DNA of 64,000 nt from Streptomyces katrae (GTDB lineage: Bacteria; Actinomycetota; Actinomycetes; Streptomycetales; Streptomycetaceae): positions 124,001-188,000 of the forward strand of contig NZ_CP020042.1 of assembly GCF_002028425.1 (NCBI RefSeq), in the 5' to 3' direction. Position numbers and translations under genes: made by a program. Below, piece by piece: positions 43,745-52,583 of the stretch. Each line of letters starts with the position of its first letter. Positions within the stretch are counted from its first letter, which is position 1. The notes beneath the pieces are model-generated. The model was not told where the DNA came from, did no database searches, and worked only from the letters and a program-made list of their open reading frames with translations.

Positions 43745-44330
43745 TCGGTCGCACCCGGCCGCTGCCCGGGGACACGGCGGCGCAGGGTGACAAGGTGTGG
43801 GCCGAGCTCCCGGGCCCGCGCCGCGTCCCGCACGGCCTGCCACTGGTAGTGGGCACGGTCCACGGCGGCCTCGGCCTCCGGGGCGTCCGGGGCCCGGTGG
43901 CGGGCGAGCCGGGCGTCGACCGCTGCCATCCACGGCGCGCAGCTGCCCGCCGCATCGCCGGCGACATGAGCGAGGTCCGCACGCACCTCCAGGCAGTGGA
44001 TCGCGGGGGGATCCCGGGCCGTGCGTCTGCACCGCCCAGCCCTCCCATCGCGCGGCGAGCGACGCCGCCTGGTCGTGGTGTCCCGCGCGCAGCGGCGAGG
44101 ATCGCGGGCAACGGGTCGTCGGTGCCGGTGGCAACCTGTGCTGTGTGTGCCGGGGTGGGAGCCGGCGTGGCGTCCATGGCGAGGAGCAGTGCCTCGTCGT
44201 GGCTGACTTGGGCGGCGGCCTTCGCGTGGAGCTCTGCCAGTGCCGGGGCCAGACCGCTTCGCCAGATGCCGGCCATGGCCTGCAGGTAGGCGGGGGCTGC
44301 GACCCGGCAGTAGCGCGGTCCCGGATGCAG
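43745..44330 (-). pseudogene. TPR-like protein gene with two frameshifts
   Basis: In three frames the minus strand gives one coherent helical protein: AYLQAMAGIWRSGLAPALAE, HAKAAAQVSHDEALLLAMDA, then (shift near 44085) HHDQAASLAARWEGWAVQTH, then (shift near 44015) EVRADLAHVAGDAAGSCAPW and DRAHYQWQAVRDAARARELG, ending PHLVTLRRRVPGQRPG. This resembles the C-terminal TPR-like part of actinomycete regulatory proteins. Its 3' end abuts the IS701 fragment. Confidence 0.5.
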
Positions 44331-44604
44331 TCGTCGTCTCGCCTGTGATCACATCAGCACCGTACGCCGTCGACGCGCCGGGCTGACGCCTACGAAGCCC
44401 TGCTCCGGCCGCCGCAGGTGGCAAAGGCATCGCGCCGGGCGGTACCTCACTGCCGTGTCACATGTCTGGGACCTGAGGGGTAGCAGGCTGGGGGATGCGG
44501 GGTTCCTCAGGTGCGGCGCTCTCGGCGGCCCAGGGGTAGCAGCAGGCCTTCCGAAGACAGGGAAACCGTCGGGTCGTCGCCATCGGCAGCCGGAGCCGGA
44601 GCCG

Positions 44605-44627
44605 GGGTGCTAACGGCGTTAGCACCC
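44605..44627. promoter_or_regulatory. 23-bp perfect palindrome
   Basis: GGGTGCTAAC, loop GGC, GTTAGCACCC. The core GCTAACGGCGTTAGC resembles operators of TetR-type regulators in streptomycetes as I recall them. It lies 136 bp downstream of the response-regulator stop with no start codon close by, so it could also be a terminator stem. The 44340-44760 stretch has no supportable gene. Confidence 0.4.
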
Positions 44628-44762
44628 TTGACGGTCTGGGGCTGCTTGCGCTGCTTGGTCTGGGCCCGCTTCTGCAGAGCTTCGTCAGGCAGCCTCCTGC
44701 TGGTGTGCCGGCGGCTGCCTGAGGTTCCGCTCGATGTCCCTCTGAAGGGACTGCGGCGTTTG

Positions 44763-45611
44763 TTATCCGCTTGGGACGACTAGCCGGTAGCCCACGCCGT
44801 GTACAGCCTCGATTAGCGTCGGCGTAGGCAGCTTGAGGCGCAGGGACGCCACCAACGTCTCCAGGGGGCGTCCGGTTCCCTCCCAGCTGGTGCGCCACAC
44901 TTCGCTGATGATCTGCTCCCGGCGGAGCGCGACGCCCGGACTCTGGGCGAGCAGGGCCAGGAGGTCAAACTCTTTGCGGGTCAGGTGGACATTCGAACCG
45001 TCCACACTGACCTGCCGGGTGGACAGTTCAATGAGCATGGACCCGAGGTGCAGCGTCGTCTCACTGCCCTCGGAGGCGTCCCCGTGGGCGGTGGGCTGGC
45101 TTATGGCGGCTGGCTGTGTGACTGCACGGATCCGGGCTAGCAACTCCCCGATGTCATAGGGCTTGGCGATGTAATCGTCGATACCGAAGCTGAGGGCATC
45201 GCTGCGGGAGCGGATGTCGGAGCGGGGGGTAGCCACAAGTACCGATGCTCTGGTGTGCCGGCGGATCTCGCTGAGGATCTCGGAGCCGTCTTCGTCTAGC
45301 AGGTCCAGATCGAGAAGGACGGCTTCGTAGCCGTTGCCCTCGGGGACGGGCACCTGGAGGATCTCATCGAGGCGTACGTGCGTGACGTGGATTCCGTGCC
45401 GGGCGAGGACAGCGGACAGTGCGGCTGCGGCATAGTCGTCGTCGCTGACCATCAGCAGGCCGAGCCCGTCGGGCCCATTCGCCTGTGCCGACAGTTCTTC
45501 TCCCGCGAGTCGGGCCTGCAGGCATGTGAGCCGGTACTGGGTGGTGTCTCCTTCGGCCCACAGCTCGTTCACGGCGTGCGCCGCGTCATGGAGGCGGTCG
45601 TCTACGCTCAC
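44763..45611 (-). CDS. OmpR-type response regulator with an N-terminal extension
   Basis: 282 residues. A 50-residue helical extension (RLHDAAHAVNELWAEGDTTQ) precedes a receiver domain: acidic pocket LMVSDDDYAAAA, phospho-Asp in EAVLLDLDLLDEDG, Thr/Ser switch near ASVLVATP, Lys in YIAKPYDIGELLARI. The winged-helix domain follows (SMLIELSTRQVSVDGSNVHL, TRKEFDLLALLAQSPGVALR, VHGVGYRLVVPSG). The GTG start overlaps the sigma factor stop (GTGA), so it is made with the sigma factor. No histidine kinase gene is nearby. Confidence 0.92.
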   Translation of the reverse strand: MSVDDRLHDAAHAVNELWAEGDTTQYRLTCLQARLAGEELSAQANGPDGLGLLMVSDDDYAAAALSAVLARHGIHVTHVRLDEILQVPVPEGNGYEAVLLDLDLLDEDGSEILSEIRRHTRASVLVATPRSDIRSRSDALSFGIDDYIAKPYDIGELLARIRAVTQPAAISQPTAHGDASEGSETTLHLGSMLIELSTRQVSVDGSNVHLTRKEFDLLALLAQSPGVALRREQIISEVWRTSWEGTGRPLETLVASLRLKLPTPTLIEAVHGVGYRLVVPSG

Positions 45612-46123
45612 TGGTCGCCTCCCTCCCTCTCACCGAGCAGTAGCTTGAGGGTTTTGCGCGCGAGGTGCAGGTGCGTTTTCACCGAGCCCGTGGAGATGTT
45701 CATGATCTCGGCGATCTCGCCGAGGGGCAGGTCGTGCTGGCATTGAAGCGCGATGGCGACGGCTTGCTGTCGGGGGAGTTTGCGTACGGCATTCAAGATG
45801 GCCAGCCGGTCATCCCAGAGGGCGAAGGCGTCTTTGTCCCCTGCCGGTAGGCGGTCGGGGAGTTGGGACGGATCAGTGCTGACGCCTGCCCGGCGGCGGG
45901 CCTCTTGCGCGTCGCACAGGCGTTGCCCAGCAACTTTGAACAGCCAGGCGCGAGGCTGAGGATGATCCGTGACCTTCTCCCAGTACCGAAAAGCGCTGAT
46001 CATGGTCTCCTGTGCCGCATCGTCGATCACGGAGAGGTCTCCTTCAAGCCAGATGAGATACCTCCGGACCTGTGGTTCCCAATGAGTGAAGAACCGAGAG
46101 AAGTCCTCGGATCCTGGCCTCAC
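45608..46123 (-). CDS. SigE-type ECF RNA polymerase sigma factor
   Basis: 171 residues. Region 2: FSRFFTHWEPQVRRYLIWLE, DDAAQETMISAFRYWEKV, AWLFKVAGQRLCD. Region 4: LDDRLAILNA-like helices then RKLPRQQAVAIALQCQHDLP, LGEIAEIMNISTGSVKTHLH, LARKTLKLLL, a canonical sigma4 helix-turn-helix. The GTG at 46123 follows AGGAGGG by 6 nt. It lies between a small membrane-protein gene (24 nt upstream) and the response regulator, whose start overlaps its stop. The small membrane protein is a candidate anti-sigma or signal component. Confidence 0.92.
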   Translation of the reverse strand: MRPGSEDFSRFFTHWEPQVRRYLIWLEGDLSVIDDAAQETMISAFRYWEKVTDHPQPRAWLFKVAGQRLCDAQEARRRAGVSTDPSQLPDRLPAGDKDAFALWDDRLAILNAVRKLPRQQAVAIALQCQHDLPLGEIAEIMNISTGSVKTHLHLARKTLKLLLGEREGGDQ

Positions 46124-46147
46124 GCGCCGCCCTCCTGCGTATGCCGA

Positions 46148-46429
46148 CTACCGACTCTGGCTCTCGCTCGTCGTCGCACCCCTGCCGGCAGCGCGGCGCA
46201 CTTTCCTGCGGCTCTCCATTCCATCTGCAGGAACGACAGACTCCCGACGAGCAACGAGGACCATCTGCATCGTGGCCCGACGCTCACGTTCGAGCCCTGC
46301 GGCTACCCTGCCCCGGGCCAGCTCGTGCAGCACGTCCCAGTGGTTCGCGCTCCCGACCCGCGAACGCAAGACGACCCCTGCCAAAGCGATCGCCGCCGGG
46401 ATCAGAACGGCCAGCACGTCAGCGTTCAT
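46148..46429 (-). CDS. small membrane protein at the head of the sigma operon
   Basis: 93 residues: a single N-terminal transmembrane helix (MNADVLAVLIPAAIALAGVV), then a basic cytoplasmic part (SANHWDVLHELARGRVAAGL, ERERRATMQMVLVARRES). It ends 24 nt before the sigma factor GTG, so they are likely co-transcribed. I chose ATG 46429 because the hydrophobic helix starts there; the RBS is weak. It has no zinc motif typical of ZAS anti-sigma factors. Confidence 0.55.
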   Translation of the reverse strand: MNADVLAVLIPAAIALAGVVLRSRVGSANHWDVLHELARGRVAAGLERERRATMQMVLVARRESVVPADGMESRRKVRRAAGRGATTSESQSR

Positions 46430-46545
46430 CAGTGCACAACCCCCGTCTGCCTCATTCCGTGGCTGTGTACCACCGGACTGCCCACTACAGGGTTCGAGCG
46501 GCAAAAAGGTTGAACGGCCGAGGAGGCAGTTCCTCTGCCGGGGTG

Positions 46546-46549
46546 CTAG
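46546..46549. repeat. CTAG target duplication, left
   Basis: CTAG outside the left end of the IS5-type element, repeated at 47622-47625. Confidence 0.75.
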
Positions 46550-46622
46550 GGCCTGTGTGATGTCGTGATCAGTTGCTGGGTTCTGCCCTCTTCGTGGAGC
46601 GGAACCCGGTAGGACTGTGGCC

Positions 46623-47096
46623 GTGACGCGTAGGCAACTGACCGATGCCCAGTGGAAGTTCATCGAGCCGTACCTGCCGATCGGCAGGTACGGACCGTAC
46701 CCCGAGCGACTGCGGGAACAGTTCGAAGGGGTGATCTGGCGGTTCCGGTCCAGTGCCCAGTGGCGGGAGATGCCCGCTGAGTTCGGGCCCTGGGCCACCG
46801 TCTACGGGCGCTTCCGCGTCTGGCGGGACGCCGGCGTCTTCTCCGCCCTGCTGGAAGGCCTGATCGCCGCAGCGGCCCGCACCGGGAGAACGGACTTGTC
46901 GCTGGTCAGCGTGGACTCCACCACGGTCCGCGCCCACCACGACGCCGCCGGGATGCGTATCGGCGAGGACCTCATGGAGGCCCTGGAAGAGGCTGCGCGC
47001 GAGCAGGAGGAGGCCCGGAAAAAAGGGGCGGACCGGAGGAACAGAACGGACAGGCCGAGCGCCGGCGCGTCCGGCTCAGACGCAAGCTCCGCATGA
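46623..47096 (+). CDS. IS5-type transposase, first frame (orfA)
   Basis: Starts MTRRQLTDAQWKFIEPYLPI, then QFEGVIWRFRSSAQWREMPA, and has the first catalytic Asp in SLVSVDSTTVRAHHDAAG. It ends REQEEARKKGADRRN after the slip site. A -1 shift at the A6G4 run leads into orfB through a basic linker (EEQNGQAERRRVRLRRKL). GTG 46623 chosen; 46617 is also in frame. Confidence 0.88.
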   Translation: MTRRQLTDAQWKFIEPYLPIGRYGPYPERLREQFEGVIWRFRSSAQWREMPAEFGPWATVYGRFRVWRDAGVFSALLEGLIAAAARTGRTDLSLVSVDSTTVRAHHDAAGMRIGEDLMEALEEAAREQEEARKKGADRRNRTDRPSAGASGSDASSA

Positions 47097-47602
47097 AGGA
47101 AGCCCTGCTCGGCAGGTCCCGCGGTGGACTGACGACCAAGATTCATCTCGCCGCGGACCGGCAATGCCGTCCGCTCGCGTTCGTCCTGACCGTCGGACAG
47201 GCCGCCGACAGCCCTCAGTTCATCCCTGTGCTGGGCAAGGTGCGGGTCCGGCTGCCCGTCGGCCGCCCCCGCACCAGACCCGGCGCGGTCGCCGCGGACA
47301 AGGCCTACTCATCCCGCGGCAACCGCACCTACCTGCGCAAACGCAACATCAAGGCAGTCATCCCGGAGAAGAAGGACCAGGCCGCCAACCGGAAGAAGAA
47401 GGGCGCAAGGGGCGGCCGGCCCGTCAGCCACGACGCCGGCCTCTACAAAGAGCGGAACACCGTCGAACGCCTGATCAACAAGCTGAAGGCCTGGCGAGGC
47501 ATCGCCACCCGCTACGACAAGGCGCCCCAGAGCTACCTCGCCGGCCTCCACCTCCGCGCCACAATGATCTGGATCGACGACCTCCTGAAGACCGCCGACT
47601 GA
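47093..47602 (+). CDS. IS5-type transposase, second frame (orfB)
   Basis: MKEALLGRSRGGLTTKIHLA, second catalytic Asp in GAVAADKAYSSRGNRTYLRK, and Glu in ERNTVERLINKLKAWRGIAT. Its ATG overlaps the orfA stop, so either coupling or frameshift fusion could make it; the frameshift product is the likely transposase. Confidence 0.88.
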   Translation: MKEALLGRSRGGLTTKIHLAADRQCRPLAFVLTVGQAADSPQFIPVLGKVRVRLPVGRPRTRPGAVAADKAYSSRGNRTYLRKRNIKAVIPEKKDQAANRKKKGARGGRPVSHDAGLYKERNTVERLINKLKAWRGIATRYDKAPQSYLAGLHLRATMIWIDDLLKTAD

Positions 47603-47621
47603 TCACAACATCACACAGGCC

Positions 47622-47625
47622 CTAG
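47622..47625. repeat. CTAG target duplication, right
   Basis: Matches 46546-46549. Confidence 0.75.
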
Positions 47626-47700
47626 AGCCGCTGACAGGACAGGCGTGCGACGCGGCTCATGCCGACAGATGGAGGTGCCGTCTGGCGGGCCAGGCCCGGG

Positions 47701-48317
47701 CTAGGAAGCGGCGACGCGTGCACTCGGCTTCTCACCGTTCTGTGATTGCTGTGCGCGCTCTGCGACACAGCTGGCCAGGCCTTCGAGTACGTGGGGTGAG
47801 GGCGACCCCTTTCGCCGCCATACGTGATTTCGACGAAGACCGTACCGACGGCCAGATCAGTCCGTAGGGTTGATCCATCCATTGATGTGAAGGCGGCGCT
47901 CATGTCGCCGACGGGCTGGAGCGACGTCGCAGGCCAGTCCACGGGGCCCAGTCTTGACTCGTATAGCGCCTTGGCCCCGTCTGATGTCTCCATCGGCGCG
48001 ACCTTTACCTTGGCTCCGGTGGTGCCTCCCGGGCCGATCAGCTGGGTTGAGACCGTGTAGCGGAACCCGCAGATCGCGCCGTCGCACGGGTCGTCATTTA
48101 CGGATACCTTGGGCGTTCCCCCGACGGACCACCCGGATGGCAGGTCCGCGACTCCCGGGACGATCAGCGTTCCCAGATCCTGGGGCACCACAGCCACGGC
48201 TTTCTTCCCATCAGGCGGTGCACCACCCGACGACCCGCCGCACCCCATTAACGCGACAGCCAGCGTCCCACACGCGACCGCCTGCCCAAACCGCACCCAA
48301 GGCGCACTGACGGCCAC
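47701..48317 (-). pseudogene. lipoprotein, C-terminus shifted out of frame
   Basis: From GTG 48317: VAVSAPWVRFGQAVACGTLA, then lipobox ALMGC and GGSSGGAPPDGKKAVAV, giving a secreted lipoprotein of about 200 residues (DLPSGWSVGGTPKVSVNDDP, CDGAICGFRYTVSTQLIGPG, VFVEITYGGERG). At about 47805 a one-base shift moves the end out of frame. In the restored frame it reads SPSPHVLEGLASCVAERAQQ and stops at 47701, which looks native. As sequenced the product runs on to 47622. This may be a base-calling error rather than a dead gene. Confidence 0.6.
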
Positions 48318-48429
48318 CCCGAACCCCCTCTTGGAACACCACACGACAGTTCGATGCCAAGCACTCCAGCTTGGCGGCAACCACCGGGCACGCCAACCCC
48401 GCCAGGTCCGCTGGTCTTCAGCGCCTGGT

Positions 48430-48874
48430 GGACGCCAGCAGCCGCGGCCGGCCGCCGCTTGCGGCCCCGCACCCTCTTCGCCGGGTCCCGGCCGGTCGTC
48501 GTGGCGGGGACCCCGGCTGCCGCGTGGGCACTCTGGGTGCCCAGGACCACCAGGGTCCGGTCCTCTAATCGGCGGGCTCGTTCACGGACCTGGCAGCGCA
48601 GGAGTTCGTGGATGACCTGGTCGGTGCCTTCGTCCCGCCAGGCGGCGAAGTAGTAGTACGTCGCGCTCTTTGGCGGCAGATCGTGCGGGAGGTGGACCCA
48701 CTGGCAGCGCGTCCGGCCCTGGTAGAGGATCGCGTTGACGATCTCCCGCATCGCGTAGGCGCCCTTGTGGCCGCTGACCGAGCGGTGCGGGTCCTTCCAC
48801 GCGGTGATCACCGGCTCGATCAGAGCCCGCTGCGCGTCGGATGAGTCGCTTGGGTAGGGCTTGCGTTCACTCAC
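48430..48874 (-). pseudogene. IS5-type transposase, N-terminal fragment
   Basis: MSERKPYPSDSSDAQRALIE, PVITAWKDPHRSVSGHKGAY, REIVNAILYQGRTRCQWVHL, PHDLPPKSATYYYFAAWRDE: the N-terminal half of a DUF4096/IS5 transposase. Similarity ends near AKRVRGRKR at about 48430, before the remaining catalytic region. Confidence 0.8.
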
Positions 48875-48934
48875 ATCATCACACCAGCAGACGAGCGGCT
48901 GCGGACCAGCGGATTCCGCCCCGCATCCACACCA

Positions 48935-49329
48935 TCAGGCGACGAACCGCTGTGGTTTCCACCCGCGCGAGAACCTGAAGTTGCGGACGTCCCCGGGCCG
49001 GGCCCGGCAACGTACACGGTGGTGGGCAGGCAGGCAGGCGGCCGCGCAGGCCGCGACGGCGAGGGCGTCGCCCAGCGGGCTGCGCAGGGTGGGCTCGCCC
49101 CCGCGGGCGACGTCCACGAGGCCGAGCCGGTCAGCCCCGCACCAGCGGGTGGCCCCCGCGATCTGGCGGGCCAGGCCGCGCGTGCGCCGTACGGGTCCAG
49201 CAGCCCGGGCTACGGCCGCAGTGCGCCGGACGGCCGCGGAAGCAGGGAGCCGGCCGGGGCGACGGGCACGGGCGCCCGGGTCACCAAGGCGACGTCCGGC
49301 GCGGCCGGTTGCCAAGCTCCCGCGGGGAA
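48935..49329 (-). other. unassigned stretch upstream of the IS5 fragment
   Basis: A minus-strand frame reads IAGATRWCGADRLGLVDVAR, GGEPTLRSPLGDALAVAACA and ends RNFRFSRGWKPQRFVA. Composition is protein-like but there is no start and no recognised family. It may be the tail of a deleted gene. Confidence 0.25.
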
Positions 49330-50547
49330 TCACTGCTGGCAGCGTCCGAAGTCCACGACGTAGGTGCCGGTGCTGGACGACGATGCGCCGGCCGGGTCCG
49401 CCGCCCCGGGCAGGGCCGCCGCGCCGAAGTCGCGCAGGGACGGCTTGAGGATGATGGCGCGGTGGCCGGGGCTGTTCATCCACCAGTTGACGGCGGCCTG
49501 CGGGGTTCCCGAACCGCCCCAGCCGGTGTACGTGATCTCGCTGAACTCCCACGACCGGGGGTTCGTGCAGTATGCGGCCGCCTGGATGCGGCTCTGCGGT
49601 GTCGAGCCGGTCTGGGGGTTGCGGTGGGAGTCCTTGCCCGACCCCCACCACTTCAGCTGCACGGATGCGGCGGCATGCTGCTGGGCCGCGTTGGTCAGCG
49701 GCTGGTTGACGGTGAGGGCGGGCAGCCCGCGCTGTGTGCGCTGCGCGTTGATCAGGCAGATCACGGCAGCCCTCGTCTGGGCTTCCGTGCCCGCGGTCGG
49801 CGCCCGGTTGACAGCGGCCGGGTCACAGCCCGCGGCTGGTGCCGCAGCCGGGGCGACGGCCCGCTGCCCGTTGATATTGCCTGCCGCGGCGTACCGGCAC
49901 ACCAGAATCCAGCCCGTACTGCCCGCCACGGGCACGCCCTCTTTCACCCCGCAACCGACTGTCGTGGTCGCTGACGCGGGAGACATCCATATCATCTGGG
50001 AGTAATGACCCCACGCACGGTAATTGGTGCCCGCGGATGCACTGCTGTTGATCGGGGCATTGTTGTCGGCGTCGAATTTGGACTTCTCCGCCGTCCAGCT
50101 GAAACTCACGGAGGGGTCCAGTGCCATCAGCGGCCGCGCCGGGCCAGGGAAGGCATTGAAAAGATTCTCACCCTCGTTGCCGTTGGTGTCACGGCTGCTG
50201 TGGTGCAGTCCGCCGCCCTGGCTGGATGCAGGGTCATCGGCCCAGGCCTGCGCGTCACAGGCAAGCTTGGGGCTCCATGCGACAGAAACCACGGAGGAGC
50301 CGGGGCTGTACTTCTGGACGGCTGCCCGGCGCGCGTCGTTGTGGATACGGACGATCTCGGCAGCGTCGGCGGCGGATATCCGTGAGCCCGTTCCGGGCGG
50401 GGCGTTGGACGAGGGACAGGTGGGAGATTTCTCCTCGGAGGCAGGGGCCGGAGCGGCGCGCGCGTGGGGGGAGGCTGCTGATACCGGGCCCATTACGGAA
50501 AGGCCGCACACGAGCGCAGCCGCGGTTGTGAAAGTCTTTGATTTCAT
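49330..50547 (-). CDS. secreted protein with two CAP (SCP/PR-1) domains
   Basis: 405 residues. Signal peptide MKSKTFTTAAALVCGLSVMG with a likely cut after VSAA. First CAP domain: AAEIVRIHNDARRAAVQKYS, VAWSPKLACDAQAWADDPAS, HHSSRD, then GHYSQMIWMSPASATTTVGC, the HYSQMIW motif of eukaryote-like CAP proteins. Second domain: AVICLINAQRTQRGLPALTV, NAAQQHAAASVQLKWWGSGK, NWWMNSPGHRAIILKPSLRD, of bacterial SCP type. ATG 50547. Probably an extracellular stress or cell-wall-associated protein. Fusion of the two CAP subtypes is unusual. Confidence 0.88.
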   Translation of the reverse strand: MKSKTFTTAAALVCGLSVMGPVSAASPHARAAPAPASEEKSPTCPSSNAPPGTGSRISAADAAEIVRIHNDARRAAVQKYSPGSSVVSVAWSPKLACDAQAWADDPASSQGGGLHHSSRDTNGNEGENLFNAFPGPARPLMALDPSVSFSWTAEKSKFDADNNAPINSSASAGTNYRAWGHYSQMIWMSPASATTTVGCGVKEGVPVAGSTGWILVCRYAAAGNINGQRAVAPAAAPAAGCDPAAVNRAPTAGTEAQTRAAVICLINAQRTQRGLPALTVNQPLTNAAQQHAAASVQLKWWGSGKDSHRNPQTGSTPQSRIQAAAYCTNPRSWEFSEITYTGWGGSGTPQAAVNWWMNSPGHRAIILKPSLRDFGAAALPGAADPAGASSSSTGTYVVDFGRCQQ

Positions 50548-50749
50548 GGAACACCCCGAATACGGGTAAGGGTTTCCCCTGCGGGCGAAAATGCCGAGGT
50601 GCCGTATTCTGCACGCCCGGTCCGACCGCACGTGGATGAAGTCGGCGGGGAGGTCTCCGTACGCCGGACGATGAAATCATCGTCGCCCATTCGGCGCAGA
50701 TCCACCCGCCCGGCCATAGGCCGATTACTCCACTCAGGTGAATGCGACG

Positions 50750-51010
50750 CCTGTGGTTGCGATCAGCGTTCCCGCCTCGACAGCTACCGCCACAGGGCCC
50801 CCAGCAGCCCGTGCCCAGGAGCAGCACGTTGTACGTGATGCCGCGCCCGCCCCACTGGTACCCGATGGGTCAGATCCAGGCCGCCACCGCCATCAGCACG
50901 GCGTTCAACAGCACGAACGGGATCCAGGTCGGGGCAGCTCCCCACCGGGGACGCAGCGCCGTTCCGCCGCAACTGTGGATGTCGTTCCACGGCAGGGCCC
51001 TCCCCGCCCA
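50750..51010 (-). pseudogene. possible broken membrane protein
   Basis: Minus strand: WIPFVLLNAVLMAVAAWI, a TGA, then IGYQWGGRGITYNVLLLGTG. The two hydrophobic pieces in one frame suggest a membrane-protein end interrupted by a nonsense codon. Family not recognised. The rest of 50548-51175 has no supportable gene. Confidence 0.3.
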
Positions 51011-51175
51011 GACCAGCACGAAGCGCAGCCCACGGCACGGAACAGCAGGGCCGGGAGGGGAGGGGCTTCTCCCTGAGCGGAGCCGGGGCGGCAGGGTCGG
51101 GAGCAAGGGCCGTTTCCGGACGCGGGGCGGTGCGATGTCCCCTTCCGTCGCCAGGGCGGGGCCGGCTCGTGGGCA

Positions 51176-51421
51176 GTGGCCGGGGCTGGTGTCCGGGCCA
51201 CCCACGTCCTGACCAGCACCGTCGACGTCTTCGGCGCCGCCCACTGGCTGCTTGCCGACCGCGCTCCGCAGCCCGGCGGCGATGTCCTGTCCTTCGACGC
51301 GCTGGGCCGCGAGACCTCGTCCTTCTCCGTCGGGGACGCCATCGAGCACCTGCTCGTAGACGAGGCCGGCCATATCTGGGACGGACACTTCGACGAGAAC
51401 CCTGGGTGTCAGCCAGCCTGA
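51176..51421 (+). pseudogene. fragment of an unidentified propeller-like protein
   Basis: Reads DVLSFDALGRETSSFSVGDA, IEHLLVDEAGHIWDGHFDEN. The pattern (F.A.G.....F..GD.IEHL.VDE.G.IW.GYFDE) is one I associate with streptomycete proteins related to beta-propellers. Both ends look truncated. Confidence 0.4.
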
Positions 51422-51442
51422 GCTGGGCTTTAGCTTCGGCGC

Positions 51443-51850
51443 ATGATTCCTGCGCGGCCTCCGAAGACGATCACGGGCCACCGCGATGGGGCGATCCATG
51501 CGTACGTCACGAACTCCAACGCGCCGGGGAAGCTGGAGCCCTCGTGGTGTTCGGCCCGCGGCCCGGAGACCAGTCGTGGAGTCGGCGGTCTGGCCCGACC
51601 TGGAGCGCGTCGTGTACACGACGCTGAACGACGTCGTCTGCCTCACACGCGCCGGTGACCTGGTGTGGACATCGACTTTCGAGCCGCACTCGGACCAGCC
51701 TCATGGCCACAGGCCTGGCTGTGCGCTGTCCCTGGACGGCCGGAACGTGTGGGTCTACCGGCCGGACGCGATGGCAGGACGCGGGGGTGTAGCCCAGTGG
51801 GTCGTGCACGACGCCGACAGCGGGGCAACCCGCCTCCCCCGCACGGGGGA
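51443..51850 (+). pseudogene. propeller-like protein gene, frameshifted
   Basis: ATG 51443 gives MIPARPPKTITGHRDGAIHA, YVTNSNAPGKLEPSW. After a shift near 51560 it continues AVWPDLERVVYTTLNDVVCL, WTSTFEPHSDQPHGHRPGCA, LSLDGRNVWVYRPDAMAGRG. The reading resembles a quinoprotein/WD-like repeat protein. It is cut off near 51850 before the next gene. Confidence 0.45.
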
Positions 51851-51907
51851 GACCGGTGCATCCTCCGGACCGACGATCCGGGACGCTCCGGTGCGGAAGC
51901 TGGTCCC

Positions 51908-52510
51908 ATGACCGAGACGACGAAGACGAAGACGAAGGCGGAGCCGGGGGCGGACGCGGCCCCGAGGAGCGCGGCCGGCGCCGGGGCCGCGGCGGCCCGG
52001 CGGGACACCGCCCGCCCGGTGCCGCGCTGGGCCGAGAGGTCCGCCCGTGCGATCCCGCTGCTGATGCTGCCCGTGTGCCTGTGGCGGATGCCGTTCGCCT
52101 TCCACTTCCCGATGGGGCTGCGGGACGACGGGCCCTTCCCGGACTCCCTCTGGCTCAGCGTCCCGTACATCTTCGGACTCAGCATCCTGTCGGAGCTCGC
52201 CGCGCTGAGCTGCTTCGCCCTGGTGCGCGGCTGGGGCGAGGTGGTGCCGGACCGCGTCCCGCTGCTCGGCGGCCGACCGATCCGTCCGGCCGTGGTGCTC
52301 GTCCCGGCGGCACTCGCATCGCTGGGCGCGCTCGCCCTGCTCGCCGACTGGGTCCTCGGCACGTTCGGCCTCGCGGGCGTGCCCGCACCGAAGTTCGCGA
52401 ACGGGGGGTGGGCGCTGCTCGCGGCCGTGACCAGCGGCCTGTTCGTCCTGTGGGGGCCGTTGCTGACCGCCCTGACCTGGCAGTACTACGTCCGTCGCTG
52501 TCGGCCCTGA
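51908..52510 (+). CDS. four-helix membrane protein
   Basis: 200 residues. After a polar Lys/Ala head come hydrophobic helices around RAIPLLMLPVCLWRMPFAF, VPYIFGLSILSELAALSCFA, AVVLVPAALASLGALALLAD and WALLAAVTSGLFVLWGPLLT, ending TWQYYVRRCRP. The pattern of helix ends and the WRMPFAFHFPMG segment suggest a conserved actinomycete membrane protein. No function known. Confidence 0.8.
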   Translation: MTETTKTKTKAEPGADAAPRSAAGAGAAAARRDTARPVPRWAERSARAIPLLMLPVCLWRMPFAFHFPMGLRDDGPFPDSLWLSVPYIFGLSILSELAALSCFALVRGWGEVVPDRVPLLGGRPIRPAVVLVPAALASLGALALLADWVLGTFGLAGVPAPKFANGGWALLAAVTSGLFVLWGPLLTALTWQYYVRRCRP

Positions 52511-52518
52511 ATGCGTGC

Positions 52519-52537
52519 GCCCCGCCACGGGCGGGGC
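52519..52537 (+). terminator. terminator after the membrane protein gene
   Basis: An 8-bp perfect stem, GCCCCGCC / GGCGGGGC, with loop ACG, starting 8 nt after the stop. Confidence 0.65.
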
Positions 52538-52583
52538 GGGGGCGGCAAGTGCTGTGACCGGGAAGGTTCGCCGGGTTGGGTGG

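Larger units (their letters stand above)
46550..47621 (+). mobile_element. IS5-type insertion sequence, apparently complete
   Basis: 1072 bp with 23-bp inverted repeats differing at one position (both start GGCCTGTGTGATGT), flanked by CTAG on both sides. It encodes one DDE transposase in two frames joined by an A6G4 slippery run at 47019-47028. All features of an intact copy are present. Confidence 0.9.
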
